DNA from: Ruminococcus sp. UBA1780
Lineage (GTDB): Bacteria; Bacillota; Clostridia; Oscillospirales; Ruminococcaceae
Direction: 5' to 3'
Assembly: GCA_002315235.1 (NCBI GenBank)
Contig: DCGK01000079.1
Span: 1 to 23,764 of the forward strand
DNA: 23,764 nucleotides
Part shown: positions 1 through 7,193 of the stretch, piece after piece
Numbering within the stretch: position 1 is the stretch's first letter
Layout: each line of letters begins with the position of its first letter
The notes under the pieces: generated by a model
Seen by the model: the letters and a program-made list of their open reading frames with translations, nothing else
Databases searched by the model: none
What the model was told of the DNA's origin: nothing
Made by a program: the position numbers and the translations under genes

Positions 1-24
1 AAAATCGAGGAGGTGTACGCATAA
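1..24 (+). CDS. rplD: 3' end of ribosomal protein L4 gene (partial)
   Basis: Only the last seven codons and the TAA stop lie in the window. They read KIEEVYA, which resembles the C-terminus of bacterial L4, an early-assembling 23S rRNA-binding protein near the exit tunnel. L4 is expected directly before L23 in the S10 operon. The stop (22-24) overlaps the rplW ATG by one base (TAATG), and the Shine-Dalgarno site for rplW (9-13) lies inside these codons, which suggests translational coupling. The identification rests on position and a very short peptide. Confidence 0.8.
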   Translation, partial: KIEEVYA

Positions 25-317
25 TGAAGGCACCACAGGATATCATTATCAAGCCTATCATCACAGAGAGAAGTATGGATGCTCTCCAGGAAGGAAAGTA
101 CACATTCAAGGTTGATAAGAAGGCTAACAAAATTGAAATTGCAGAAGCAGTTGAAAAGCTTTTCGACGTAAAGGTTGCTAAGGTTAATACAATGAACTGC
201 AATGGCCGTACAAAGCGCGTAGGCAGATTTGTAGGCAAGACAGCTGACTGGAAAAAGGCTATCGTTACACTTAAGGAAGATTCAAAGACAATCGAATTCT
301 TCGACGGTATGATCTGA
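24..317 (+). CDS. rplW: Large-subunit ribosomal protein L23
   Basis: L23 (97 aa, normal family length) binds 23S rRNA domain III at the tunnel exit, where signal recognition particle and trigger factor dock. The N-terminus carries the typical IIIKPIITERSM segment, with the conserved P-I-T-E-(R/K)-S core. The middle has the family's VAKVNTMNCNGRTKR basic loop, and the C-terminal half reads KKAIVTL near the expected beta strand. The ATG at 24 overlaps the rplD stop and has a GGAGG ten bases upstream. A 79-base spacer with two small hairpins separates it from rplB. Confidence 0.97.
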   Translation: MKAPQDIIIKPIITERSMDALQEGKYTFKVDKKANKIEIAEAVEKLFDVKVAKVNTMNCNGRTKRVGRFVGKTADWKKAIVTLKEDSKTIEFFDGMI

Positions 318-396
318 TAAGTCAGATATATAAGAGACTCACAGAGTCAGGTATGGGAGTAATGCTCCCGCAAAATGCATTTAAGGAGTGAATATA
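318..396 (+). promoter_or_regulatory. rplW-rplB spacer with two tandem small hairpins
   Basis: This spacer is longer than most in the operon. It contains GACTC-ACA-GAGTC (336-348) and GGGAG-TAATG-CTCCC (355-369), both perfect 5-bp stems, followed by AAGGAG (383-388) for rplB. Neither hairpin is followed by a T-tract, so they do not look like terminators. They could be RNA-processing, stability or protein-binding structures. No function is established from the sequence. Confidence 0.4.
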
Positions 397-1230
397 ATGG
401 CAATCAGAACATACAAGCCGACAACACCATCTCGTCGTCAGATGACATGTACAGATTATTCACAGTTGTCAAAGGTTGCTCCGGAGAAAAGTTTACTTGA
501 GCCATTAAAGAATAAATCAGGTAGAAACAGCTACGGAAGAATTACAGTTCGCCACAGAGGCGGCGCAAACAAGAGAAAATATCGTGTTATCGACTTTAAG
601 CGTGACAAGGATATGATGGACGCTAAGGTAATTACTCTCGAGTACGATCCAAACCGTTCAGCACACATCGCTCTTCTTCAGTATGAAGACGGCGAAAAGA
701 GATACATTATCGCACCTAACGGACTTAAGGTTGGCGATACAGTAAGAAGCGGATCTGACGCTGATATCAAGCCAGGTAACGCACTTGCTCTTTCTGACAT
801 CCCGGTAGGTACATTTATTCATAACATCGAACTTTACCCGGGTAAGGGCGCTCAGCTCGTTCGTTCAGCTGGTAACATGGCTCAGCTCATGGCTAAGGAA
901 GGCATCTATGGTCTTCTCAGACTTCCATCAGGCGAATTAAGAAACGTTCCGATCCAGTGCAAGGCTACAATCGGCCAGGTAGGTAACATCGATCACGAAA
1001 ACGTTAATTACGGTAAAGCAGGTAGAAAGCGTCATATGGGCTGGAGACCTACAGTACGTGGTTCTGTAATGAACCCATGCGATCACCCACACGGTGGTGG
1101 TGAAGGTAAGTCACCAATCGGACGTCCAGGTCCTGTTACTCCTTGGGGTAAGCCAACACTTGGCTACAAGACTCGTAAGAAGCATAACCGTTCTGACAAG
1201 TTCATTGTAAAGCGCAGAAACGGTAAATAA
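397..1230 (+). CDS. rplB: Large-subunit ribosomal protein L2
   Basis: L2 (277 aa, usual length) is a core 50S protein near the peptidyl-transferase centre, needed for subunit association. The sequence starts MAIRTYKPTTPSRR, has the RNA-binding GRNSYGRITVRHRGG stretch, and ends with the near-invariant loop VMNPCDHPHGGGEG containing the functionally important histidine. I chose the ATG at 397 rather than the in-frame GTG at 388. AAGGAG at 383-388 gives normal spacing to the ATG, and MAIR is the family's N-terminus; the GTG would sit inside the Shine-Dalgarno site. Confidence 0.98.
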   Translation: MAIRTYKPTTPSRRQMTCTDYSQLSKVAPEKSLLEPLKNKSGRNSYGRITVRHRGGANKRKYRVIDFKRDKDMMDAKVITLEYDPNRSAHIALLQYEDGEKRYIIAPNGLKVGDTVRSGSDADIKPGNALALSDIPVGTFIHNIELYPGKGAQLVRSAGNMAQLMAKEGIYGLLRLPSGELRNVPIQCKATIGQVGNIDHENVNYGKAGRKRHMGWRPTVRGSVMNPCDHPHGGGEGKSPIGRPGPVTPWGKPTLGYKTRKKHNRSDKFIVKRRNGK

Positions 1231-1252
1231 TTCTTGAAAGGAGGAAATCAGG

Positions 1253-1537
1253 ATGAGCAGAAGTATTAAGAAGGGACCTTTCGTTCAGGAAGTTCTTATG
1301 AAGAGAGTTGAACAGATGAACGAAGCAGGCGAAAAGAAAGTTTTAAAGACTTGGAGCCGTTCATCAACAATTTTCCCAGAGTTTGTAGGCCACACATTTG
1401 CTGTTCATGACGGACGCAAGCATGTACCTGTATACGTTACAGAAGACATGGTAGGTCACAAGCTTGGTGAGTTTGCTCCTACAAGAACTTATAAGGGTCA
1501 CGTTGGTTCAAAAACATCAAATAACGGTAAGAAATAA
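1253..1537 (+). CDS. rpsS: Small-subunit ribosomal protein S19
   Basis: S19 (94 aa) sits in the 30S head, complexes with S13 and contacts the A-site finger region of the large subunit. Family hallmarks are SRSIKKGPFV at the N-terminus, the TWSRSSTIFPEFVGHTFAVH core with its W-S-R-x-S-x-I motif, and the C-terminal LGEFAPTRTYKGH. AAAGGAGG at 1237-1244 is eight bases from the ATG. The spacing to rplV is 18 bases. Nothing is unusual in length or composition. Confidence 0.98.
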   Translation: MSRSIKKGPFVQEVLMKRVEQMNEAGEKKVLKTWSRSSTIFPEFVGHTFAVHDGRKHVPVYVTEDMVGHKLGEFAPTRTYKGHVGSKTSNNGKK

Positions 1538-1555
1538 GGAAAGGAGGACTTCACT

Positions 1556-1891
1556 ATGGAAGCAAGAGCTTATTTAAGAAATGTTCGCATTTCACCAAGA
1601 AAAGTTAAGATTGTACTTGACCTTATCAGAAATAAGCCGGTTGATTACGCAATGGCAACATTAAAGCACACTCCAAAGGCTGCTTGTGAAGACTTGGAAA
1701 AGCTTTTAAAGTCAGCAATTGCAAATGCTGAAAACAACCATGACATGGATAAGGAAAAACTCTATGTTGCAGAGTGCTTTGTTTCTCCTGGATCAACTAT
1801 GAAGCGTATCATGCCAAGAGCACAGGGCAGAGCTTATAGAATTCTTAAGAGAACATCACACATCACTATGGTATTAAAGGAAAAAGAATAA
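1556..1891 (+). CDS. rplV: Large-subunit ribosomal protein L22
   Basis: L22 (111 aa) lines the exit tunnel through its long beta hairpin, the site of macrolide-resistance changes in many bacteria. The N-terminal AYLRNVRISPRKVKIVLDLI is characteristic. The hairpin region follows as VSPGSTMKRIMPRAQGRAYRI, and the sequence ends in the TSHITMVL strand. No deletion is visible in the hairpin. AAGGAGG at 1541-1547 sets the ATG at 1556. Its position between S19 and S3 matches the S10 operon. Confidence 0.98.
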   Translation: MEARAYLRNVRISPRKVKIVLDLIRNKPVDYAMATLKHTPKAACEDLEKLLKSAIANAENNHDMDKEKLYVAECFVSPGSTMKRIMPRAQGRAYRILKRTSHITMVLKEKE

Positions 1892-1911
1892 TCCCAAATA
1901 GGAGGTAGACT

Positions 1912-2655
1912 ATGGGCCAGAAGGTAAATCCACACGGTTTCCGTGTTGGCGTTATTAAGGATTGGGATTCACGTTGGTACGCTAACAAGGCTGCTTTCGG
2001 CGATATGCTCGTTGAAGACTACAACGTAAGAAACTTCATCAAGAAGAGACTTTACGCTGCAGGCGTAGCTAGAGTAGAAATCGAACGTTTCGCAGACAAG
2101 ACCAGAATCCACATCCACTGTGCAAAGCCAGGTATCGTAATCGGTAAGGGCGGCGCTGAAATTGAAAAGCTCCGTTTACAGGTTGAAAAGATGATGGCAT
2201 CAGGTTCACAGGTTTTAATAAACATTGTAGAAGTTAAGCAGCCAGATCTCAACGCTCAGCTCGTTGCTGAAAAGATCGCTCTTGACCTTGAAAACAGAAT
2301 TTCTTTCAGACGTGCTATGAAGCAGTCAATCGGAAGAGCAATCCGTCTCGGTGCCAAGGGTATCAAGACAAGAGTTTCAGGACGTTTAGGCGGCGCTGAA
2401 ATCGCAAGAGCAGAAATGTACAACGAAGGTACTATTCCGCTTCAGACAATCAGAGCTGACATTGACTACGGTACAGCAGAAGCTCACACAACATACGGAC
2501 GTTTAGGCGTTAAGGTATGGATCTACAAGGGCGAAATCCTCAAGGGTGAATCACCTGACAAGAACGAGGACAAGGCACCTGCAAGAAAGAGACGTGATGA
2601 CAACAAGTCATTCCGTAAGCCAAGAAATAGAAAAGATGAAGGAGGTAACCAGTAA
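1912..2655 (+). CDS. rpsC: Small-subunit ribosomal protein S3
   Basis: S3 (247 aa) is part of the mRNA entry pore of the 30S subunit and helps unwind mRNA. MGQKVNPHGFRVGVIKDW opens the protein. The KH domain loop GKGG follows at about residues 77-80, and a C-terminal S3 domain contains RLGGAEIARAE and GTIPLQTIRADIDYG. The last 35 or so residues form a charged, Arg/Lys/Asp-rich tail, a variable part of the family. GGAGG at 1901-1905 supports the ATG. The TAA overlaps the rplP ATG by one base. Confidence 0.98.
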   Translation: MGQKVNPHGFRVGVIKDWDSRWYANKAAFGDMLVEDYNVRNFIKKRLYAAGVARVEIERFADKTRIHIHCAKPGIVIGKGGAEIEKLRLQVEKMMASGSQVLINIVEVKQPDLNAQLVAEKIALDLENRISFRRAMKQSIGRAIRLGAKGIKTRVSGRLGGAEIARAEMYNEGTIPLQTIRADIDYGTAEAHTTYGRLGVKVWIYKGEILKGESPDKNEDKAPARKRRDDNKSFRKPRNRKDEGGNQ

Positions 2656-3080
2656 TGCTACTTCCAAAGAGAGTTAAATATCGTCGTGTCCACAGAGGTC
2701 GTATGACAGGTAAGGCACTTCGCGGAAATAAAGTATCAAATGGTGAATTCGGTTTACAGGCTCTTCAGCCTGCTTGGATTACTTCAAATCAGATCGAAGC
2801 TGCCCGTATCGCTATGACACGTTATATCAAGCGTAACGGTAAGGTTTGGATCAAGGTATTCCCGGACAAGCCGGTTACAAAGAAGCCACTTGGAACTCGA
2901 ATGGGTTCTGGTAAGGGTGCACCTGAATACTGGGTAGCTGTAGTTAAGCCAGGCAGAGTAATGTTTGAAATCGCTGGTGTATCAGAAGAACAGGCTAGAG
3001 AAGCTATGCGTCTTGCTATGCACAAGCTCCCAATCAAGTGCAAGTTCGTAACAAAAGAAACAGAGGGAGGCGAGCAGTAA
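2655..3080 (+). CDS. rplP: Large-subunit ribosomal protein L16
   Basis: L16 (141 aa) binds near the A site and 5S rRNA and is a late-assembly 50S protein. The start MLLPKRVKYRRVHRGRM and the conserved GRMTGKALRGN, ARIAMTRYIKRNGKVWI and GSGKGAPEYWVAVVKPGR blocks are all intact. Its ATG overlaps the rpsC stop. The Shine-Dalgarno site AAGGAGGTAA (2639-2648) lies inside the rpsC coding sequence and is an almost full complement of the 16S rRNA tail. The stop overlaps the rpmC start in the same way, so rpsC, rplP and rpmC are probably translationally coupled. Confidence 0.98.
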   Translation: MLLPKRVKYRRVHRGRMTGKALRGNKVSNGEFGLQALQPAWITSNQIEAARIAMTRYIKRNGKVWIKVFPDKPVTKKPLGTRMGSGKGAPEYWVAVVKPGRVMFEIAGVSEEQAREAMRLAMHKLPIKCKFVTKETEGGEQ

Positions 3081-3283
3081 TGAAGGCAACTGATATCAAA
3101 GAAATGTCTGTTGATGAGATGAATAACAAGCTTGAAGATCTTAAGCAGGAGCTCTTTAATCTCCGCTTTCAGTTAGCTGTAAATCAGCTCGAAAATACAG
3201 CTCGTTTAAAGGCTGTAAAGAAGGATATTGCTCGTATTAAGACTGTTCTCCGTGAACAGGAAATCAACTCAGTACAGCAGTAA
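3080..3283 (+). CDS. rpmC: Large-subunit ribosomal protein L29
   Basis: L29 (67 aa) is a two-helix protein at the tunnel exit beside L23. The protein begins MKATDIKEMSVDEM and carries the family signature around LKQELFNLRFQLAVNQLENTARL, followed by KKDIARIKTVLRE. A longer in-frame reading from 3038 exists, but it would overlap rplP by 43 bases with a non-conserved leader. The ATG at 3080 is preceded by GGAGG at 3066-3070 and overlaps the rplP stop by one base, so this start is preferred. Confidence 0.97.
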   Translation: MKATDIKEMSVDEMNNKLEDLKQELFNLRFQLAVNQLENTARLKAVKKDIARIKTVLREQEINSVQQ

Positions 3284-3301
3284 GAAAGGGAGGATTTAGC
3301 G

Positions 3302-3559
3302 ATGTCTGAAAGAAGTCTCAGAAAAACAAGAGTCGGTAAAGTAGTTAGCGACAAGATGGATAAGACAGTTGTTGTTGCTATCGTTGACAATGTTAAACAT
3401 CCACTTTACAAGAAAATCATCAAGAGAACTGTTAAGATGAAGGCTCACGATGAAAAGAATGAGTGCAGAATCGGCGACAGAGTAGAAATTATGGAAACAC
3501 GTCCACTCTCAAAGGATAAGAGATGGAGAGTTACAAACATAATCGAAAAGGCTAAGTAA
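3302..3559 (+). CDS. rpsQ: Small-subunit ribosomal protein S17
   Basis: S17 (85 aa) is an OB-fold primary binder of the 5' domain of 16S rRNA. Recognisable segments are RKTRVGKVVSDKMDKTVVVA near the N-terminus, HPLYKKIIKRTVKMKAHDE, and the signature GDRVEIMETRPLSKDKRWRV. GGGAGG at 3288-3293 places the ATG at 3302. A 69-base spacer follows before rplN, longer than most neighbours, with only a weak 4-bp hairpin at 3589-3601. Confidence 0.98.
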   Translation: MSERSLRKTRVGKVVSDKMDKTVVVAIVDNVKHPLYKKIIKRTVKMKAHDEKNECRIGDRVEIMETRPLSKDKRWRVTNIIEKAK

Positions 3560-3628
3560 TTAGCAAACCATCAATCACTAATATTCATGCTGTAAATCAG
3601 CTTTAATTCTGAAAGGAGGAGAACGACT

Positions 3629-3997
3629 GTGATACAGATGCAGACTTACCTGAAGGTAGCAGACAACACTGGAGCTAAGGAACTCATGTGCATCAGAGTT
3701 TTAGGCGGTACACGCAGAAGATATGCAAATATCGGCGATGTAGTAGTTGCTTCTGTTAAGAAGGCAACACCCGGTGGCGTTGTTAAGAAGGGTGACGTTG
3801 TTAAAGCAGTTATCGTTCGTTCAGCAAAGGGCTTAAGAAGAGAGGATGGAACATACATCCGCTTCGATGAGAACGCTGCTGTTATTATTAAGGAAGACAA
3901 GAATCCAAAGGGAACACGTATATTCGGACCAGTAGCAAGAGAACTTCGTGACAAGGAATACACAAAGATTTTAAGCCTTGCACCAGAAGTATTATAA
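3629..3997 (+). CDS. rplN: Large-subunit ribosomal protein L14 (GTG start)
   Basis: L14 (122 aa, the standard length) forms an inter-subunit bridge with 16S rRNA and is the docking site of the silencing factor RsfS. The sequence runs MIQMQTYLKVADNTGAKELMCIRVLGG and includes the GDVVVASVKKATPGGVVKKGDV signature region. It ends RELRDKEYTKILSLAPEVL, the normal C-terminus. The start is GTG at 3629, with GGAGG at 3615-3619 nine bases upstream. The alignment to M-I-Q in the family supports GTG over the internal ATG three codons later. Confidence 0.97.
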   Translation: MIQMQTYLKVADNTGAKELMCIRVLGGTRRRYANIGDVVVASVKKATPGGVVKKGDVVKAVIVRSAKGLRREDGTYIRFDENAAVIIKEDKNPKGTRIFGPVARELRDKEYTKILSLAPEVL

Positions 3998-4010
3998 TGG
4001 AGGTGTCATG

Positions 4011-4349
4011 ATGAGTAAAGTTCACGTAAAAAAAGGTGACACAGTCGTACTTCTTACAGGTAAGTATAACGATAAGTTCGAAGGCGAAAACAAGAGAAAG
4101 ACTGGTAAGGTTCTCGAAGTAAGCCCTAAGGAAGGCAAAGTAATCGTTGAAGGTATCAACTTCGTTACTAAGCATGTTAAGCCTACAAGAATGGGCCAGG
4201 TTGGCGGAATAGTTAAGGCAGAAGCTCCTATTTACGCTTGCAAGGTTCAGCTCGTTTGCCCTAAGTGCGGCAAGCCAACAAGAGTAGGACATACTTTTGA
4301 AAATGATAAGAAGTTACGCGTTTGCAAGAAATGCAATGCATCATTTTAA
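4011..4349 (+). CDS. rplX: Large-subunit ribosomal protein L24, with insertion in KOW region
   Basis: L24 (112 aa) is an assembly initiator of the 50S subunit. The sequence has a KOW domain at the N-terminus (HVKKGDTVVLLTGK) and the conserved VEGINFVTKHVKP block. A C-terminal zinc-ribbon-like half carries Cys83-x2-Cys86 and Cys105-x2-Cys108. Between the usual GK and TGKV of the KOW motif, residues 19-30 are longer than in common L24s, giving an insertion of roughly seven residues. The reading frame is open from 3978, inside rplN. GGAGG at 3999-4003 favours ATG 4011 (seven bases) over ATG 4008 (four bases). Confidence 0.95.
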   Translation: MSKVHVKKGDTVVLLTGKYNDKFEGENKRKTGKVLEVSPKEGKVIVEGINFVTKHVKPTRMGQVGGIVKAEAPIYACKVQLVCPKCGKPTRVGHTFENDKKLRVCKKCNASF

Positions 4350-4365
4350 GTAAAGGAGAAACAAC

Positions 4366-4905
4366 ATGGCTAGAATGAAGGATTACTATAATAGCACTGT
4401 AGCTCCTGCTATGATGAAGAAGTTTGGCTACAAGAGCGTTATGCAGATTCCAAAGCTCGACAAGATCGTAATCAACGTTGGTGCTGGTGAAGCTAAGGAA
4501 AACGCTAAGGTTATCGACGCTATCATGACAGACCTCGCAGCTATCACAGGTCAGAAGCCTGTAATCTGCCGCGCTAAGAAGTCAGTTGCTAACTTCAAGC
4601 TTCGTGAAGGAATGCCTATCGGTGTTAAGGTTACATTAAGAAATGAAAACATGTACGAATTCATCGACAAGTTCTTTAATGTATCATTACCTCGAGTTCG
4701 TGACTTCAGAGGTATCAACCCTAACTCTTTCGACGGAAGAGGCAATTATTCAACAGGTATCAAGGAACAGTTAATTTTCCCTGAAATCGAATATGACAAG
4801 ATTGATAAGGTTAGAGGTATGGACATCAACTTTATCACAACAGCTAACACTGATGAAGAAGCAAAAGAGCTCCTCACACTTATGGGCGCTCCGTTTGCTA
4901 AGTAA
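4366..4905 (+). CDS. rplE: Large-subunit ribosomal protein L5
   Basis: L5 (179 aa, typical) binds 5S rRNA in the central protuberance and contacts the P-site tRNA. Conserved segments are MQIPKLDKIVINVGAGEA, the signature ITGQKPVICRAKKSVANFKLREG, GVKVTLRNENMYEFIDKF, and LPRVRDFRGINPNSFDGRGN. AAGGAG at 4353-4358 precedes the ATG. The spacing to the S14 gene is 17 bases. No irregularity is seen. Confidence 0.98.
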   Translation: MARMKDYYNSTVAPAMMKKFGYKSVMQIPKLDKIVINVGAGEAKENAKVIDAIMTDLAAITGQKPVICRAKKSVANFKLREGMPIGVKVTLRNENMYEFIDKFFNVSLPRVRDFRGINPNSFDGRGNYSTGIKEQLIFPEIEYDKIDKVRGMDINFITTANTDEEAKELLTLMGAPFAK

Positions 4906-4922
4906 TGCAGGAGGTTTTTTAA

Positions 4923-5108
4923 ATGGCTAAGAAGGCAATGGTTTTAAAGCAGCAGAAAACTCCTAAGTTCTCCACACGTGCTTACAACAGATGTAAGATC
5001 TGTGGCAGACCACATGCTTACCTCAGAAAGTTCGGCATCTGCCGTATCTGCTTCAGAGAGTTAGCTCATGATGGTCAGATACCAGGGGTTAAGAAGGCTA
5101 GCTGGTAA
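4923..5108 (+). CDS. rpsN: Zinc-binding small-subunit ribosomal protein S14 (type Z)
   Basis: This is the short, zinc-containing S14 (61 aa) of the 30S head, also named rpsZ or rpsN1 in other genomes. The four ligand cysteines are Cys24, Cys27, Cys40 and Cys43 in CKICGRP and CRICFREL. The C-terminus GQIPGVKKASW is the standard ending. The presence of the zinc form in the spc operon is normal for Bacillota; the zinc-free paralogue, if any, would lie elsewhere. AGGAGG at 4909-4914 supports the start. Confidence 0.97.
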   Translation: MAKKAMVLKQQKTPKFSTRAYNRCKICGRPHAYLRKFGICRICFRELAHDGQIPGVKKASW

Positions 5109-5131
5109 TATAACAAAGGAGGTAAATTAGC

Positions 5132-5530
5132 ATGCAGATTACTGATACTATAGCAGATTTATTAACAAGAATTCGTAATGCGAATTCAGCTAAGCACGCT
5201 ACGGTTGATGTTCCCGCTTCAAACGTTAAGAAGGCTATAACACAGATTCTTTTAGATGAAGGTTATATCAAGAGCTTTCAGGTTATTGAAGATGGTAAGC
5301 AGGGTATCATAAGAATTACTCTTAAGTATGGTGCTAGCAAGTCACCTGTTATTACTGGCTTACGTAGGGTTTCAAAACCAGGTTTGCGTATATATTCATC
5401 ATGTGAGGATATGCCTAAGGTAAGAAAGGGCCTCGGAATTGCAGTTGTATCTACTTCAAAGGGTATTATGACTGACAAGAAGGCTCGTGAACTTAACGTA
5501 GGCGGCGAAGTTCTCGCATTTGTATGGTAA
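5132..5530 (+). CDS. rpsH: Small-subunit ribosomal protein S8
   Basis: S8 (132 aa) binds the central domain of 16S rRNA and, in well-studied bacteria, represses the spc operon by binding its own mRNA. The start MQITDTIADLLTRIRNANSA is the conserved N-terminus. The C-terminal GIAVVSTSKGIMTDKKAREL and GGEVLAFVW match the signature region and terminal strand. AAAGGAGG at 5115-5122 is upstream. I looked for an S8-binding mimic before rplE or rpsH and could not identify one by eye. Confidence 0.98.
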   Translation: MQITDTIADLLTRIRNANSAKHATVDVPASNVKKAITQILLDEGYIKSFQVIEDGKQGIIRITLKYGASKSPVITGLRRVSKPGLRIYSSCEDMPKVRKGLGIAVVSTSKGIMTDKKARELNVGGEVLAFVW

Positions 5531-5542
5531 GGAGGACACATA

Positions 5543-6088
5543 ATGTCAAGAATAGGTAGAATGCCAGTTAGTGTCCCAGCCGGCGTAGATGTTAAAATCG
5601 AAAACAACTTTGTCACTGTAAAGGGCTCTAAGGGCGAAATCTCTAAGCAGTTTTCTAAAGAGCTGGGCATTGAATTAAATGATGGTGTTATCACAGTAAC
5701 TCGTCCATCAGAAAGCAAGAATCACAAATCACTTCACGGTCTTACAAGAACACTTATCGCTAACATGATCGAAGGCGTTACAAACGGATTCTCTAAGACT
5801 CTTGAAATCGAAGGTGTTGGTTACCGTGCTGCTAAGCAGGGTAAGGAACTCGTAATGAACCTCGGTTACTCACACCAGGTTATCGTTCCTGAAAAGGACG
5901 GCATAACTATTGATGTTCCTTCTGCAAACAAGATTGTAATCAATGGTATCGATAAGCAGGCAGTTGGTCAGTTCGCAGCTGAAGTACGCGAAAAGCGTCC
6001 ACCGGAGCCATACAAGGGCAAGGGTATCAGATATGAAGGCGAAAGAATTATCCGTAAAGAGGGTAAAGCCGGTAAGGGTAAAAAGTAA
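5543..6088 (+). CDS. rplF: Large-subunit ribosomal protein L6
   Basis: L6 (181 aa) lies near the factor-binding site and contacts the sarcin-ricin loop region. The protein has the internal duplication typical of L6. The opening is MSRIGRMPVSVPAGVDVKI, the second domain follows LEIEGVGYRAAKQGKELV, and the C-terminal signature is KRPPEPYKGKGIRYEGE. The tail is lysine- and glycine-rich. GGAGG at 5531-5535 overlaps the end of rpsH, and only 12 bases separate the two genes. Confidence 0.98.
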   Translation: MSRIGRMPVSVPAGVDVKIENNFVTVKGSKGEISKQFSKELGIELNDGVITVTRPSESKNHKSLHGLTRTLIANMIEGVTNGFSKTLEIEGVGYRAAKQGKELVMNLGYSHQVIVPEKDGITIDVPSANKIVINGIDKQAVGQFAAEVREKRPPEPYKGKGIRYEGERIIRKEGKAGKGKK

Positions 6089-6106
6089 TAAAAGGAGTGA
6101 ATCGCA

Positions 6107-6466
6107 ATGGTTAAAAAGGCTGATAAGAAACAGGCTAGAGAAGCTAGACACCGCAGAGTTCGTGAAAAGATTTCCGGCACACCGGAGCGTCCACGTCTTA
6201 ATGTATTTCGCTCCACAAAGCACATTTACGCTCAGATTATTGATGACGTAAACGGTGTTACACTCGCTTCTGCTTCAAGTCTTTCAAAGGACTTTGACGG
6301 AAACGGCGGAAATAAGGACGGTGCTCGCAAGGTAGGTCAGATGATAGCTAAGAGCGCAGCTGATAAGGGTATCACAACTGTTGTATTTGACAGAGGCGGT
6401 AACGTTTATCACGGTCGTATCAAAGAGCTTGCTGAATCTGCTCGCGAAAACGGATTACAGTTCTAA
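6107..6466 (+). CDS. rplR: Large-subunit ribosomal protein L18
   Basis: L18 (119 aa) binds 5S rRNA together with L5. Hallmarks are the very basic N-terminus with RHRRVREKISGTPERPRL, then VFRSTKHIYAQIIDD, and the C-terminal VFDRGGNVYHGRIKELAESARENGL. The Shine-Dalgarno region reads AAAAGGAGTGAAT before the ATG, a form shared with rplB, rpmD and rplQ in this window. Length and motifs are ordinary. Confidence 0.98.
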   Translation: MVKKADKKQAREARHRRVREKISGTPERPRLNVFRSTKHIYAQIIDDVNGVTLASASSLSKDFDGNGGNKDGARKVGQMIAKSAADKGITTVVFDRGGNVYHGRIKELAESARENGLQF

Positions 6467-6483
6467 TAAGGAGGTAAAGCGCT

Positions 6484-6984
6484 TTGGCTAAAATAGATGC
6501 TTCAAAACTGGAGCTTTCAGAAAAGGTTGTTTCAATTAACAGAGTATCAAAGACTGTTAAGGGCGGCCGTATAATGAAGTTTTCTGCACTTGTAGTTGTA
6601 GGTGACGGTAACGGTACAGTAGGTTTTGGTCTTGGTAAGTCAGGTGAAGTTCCTGATGCTATCCGTAAGGGTATTGAAGATGCCAAGAAGAACCTCGTTA
6701 AGATTTCACTTAGAGGTACAACAATTCCTCACGAAATCATCGGTAAGTTTGGCGCTGGCAGCGTACTCATGAAGCCAGCTGCTCCTGGTACTGGTGTTAT
6801 CGCTGGTGGTCCTGTTCGTGCCGTTGTTGAAATGGCTGGTATCAAGGATATCAGAACTAAGTCTCTTCGTTCAAACAATCCATGCAACGTAGTTAGAGCT
6901 ACAATCCAGGGATTAAGCGAATGCACATCCGCTAAGGAAGTTGCTGAAAAGAGAGGCAAGACAGTAAAAGAAATTTTAGGTTAA
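6484..6984 (+). CDS. rpsE: Small-subunit ribosomal protein S5 (TTG start)
   Basis: S5 (166 aa) forms part of the 30S mRNA entry site and affects decoding accuracy. The double-stranded RNA-binding-like N-domain has EKVVSINRVSKTVKGGR and FSALVVVGDGNGTVGFGLGK. The C-domain has the GTGVIAGGPVRAVVEMAGI signature. The start is TTG at 6484: GGAGG at 6470-6474 is nine bases upstream, the next codons give MAKIDASKLEL as in homologues, and no ATG or GTG fits better. Confidence 0.97.
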   Translation: MAKIDASKLELSEKVVSINRVSKTVKGGRIMKFSALVVVGDGNGTVGFGLGKSGEVPDAIRKGIEDAKKNLVKISLRGTTIPHEIIGKFGAGSVLMKPAAPGTGVIAGGPVRAVVEMAGIKDIRTKSLRSNNPCNVVRATIQGLSECTSAKEVAEKRGKTVKEILG

Positions 6985-6996
6985 GGAGTGAGTTCA

Positions 6997-7173
6997 ATGG
7001 CAAAGCAGATTAAGCTCGTTAAGAGTCTCATTAGTTGTAAGAAGAATCAGATTGAAACAGCTCATTCACTCGGCCTCAAGAAGATCGGCGATGTTACAAC
7101 TCAGCCGGATAACAGCCAGACAATGGGTAAGATCAAGACAATTTCACACCTCGTTGAGGTTAAAGAAGTATAA
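6997..7173 (+). CDS. rpmD: Large-subunit ribosomal protein L30
   Basis: L30 (58 aa) is a small 50S protein of the spc operon. The sequence IKLVKSLISCKKNQIETAHSLGLKKIGD matches the family signature, and the C-terminus is ISHLVEVKEV. An in-frame GTG at 6988 lies within the AAGGAGTG Shine-Dalgarno sequence (6983-6990). The ATG at 6997 gives MAKQIKLVKS, the usual start, and normal spacing, so it is chosen. Confidence 0.97.
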   Translation: MAKQIKLVKSLISCKKNQIETAHSLGLKKIGDVTTQPDNSQTMGKIKTISHLVEVKEV

Positions 7174-7193
7174 TACAAGGAGGTGCACAAACT

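Noticed and set aside
3888..4292. Minus-strand open frame of 134 codons opposite rplN/rplX
   Set aside because: It is the antisense shadow of two clear ribosomal genes, and the translation has no family features.
5943..6251. Alternative + strand frame of 102 codons across the rplF-rplR junction
   Set aside because: It is a shifted reading of two well-supported genes, rich in Arg and Ser as expected from out-of-frame lysine-rich DNA.
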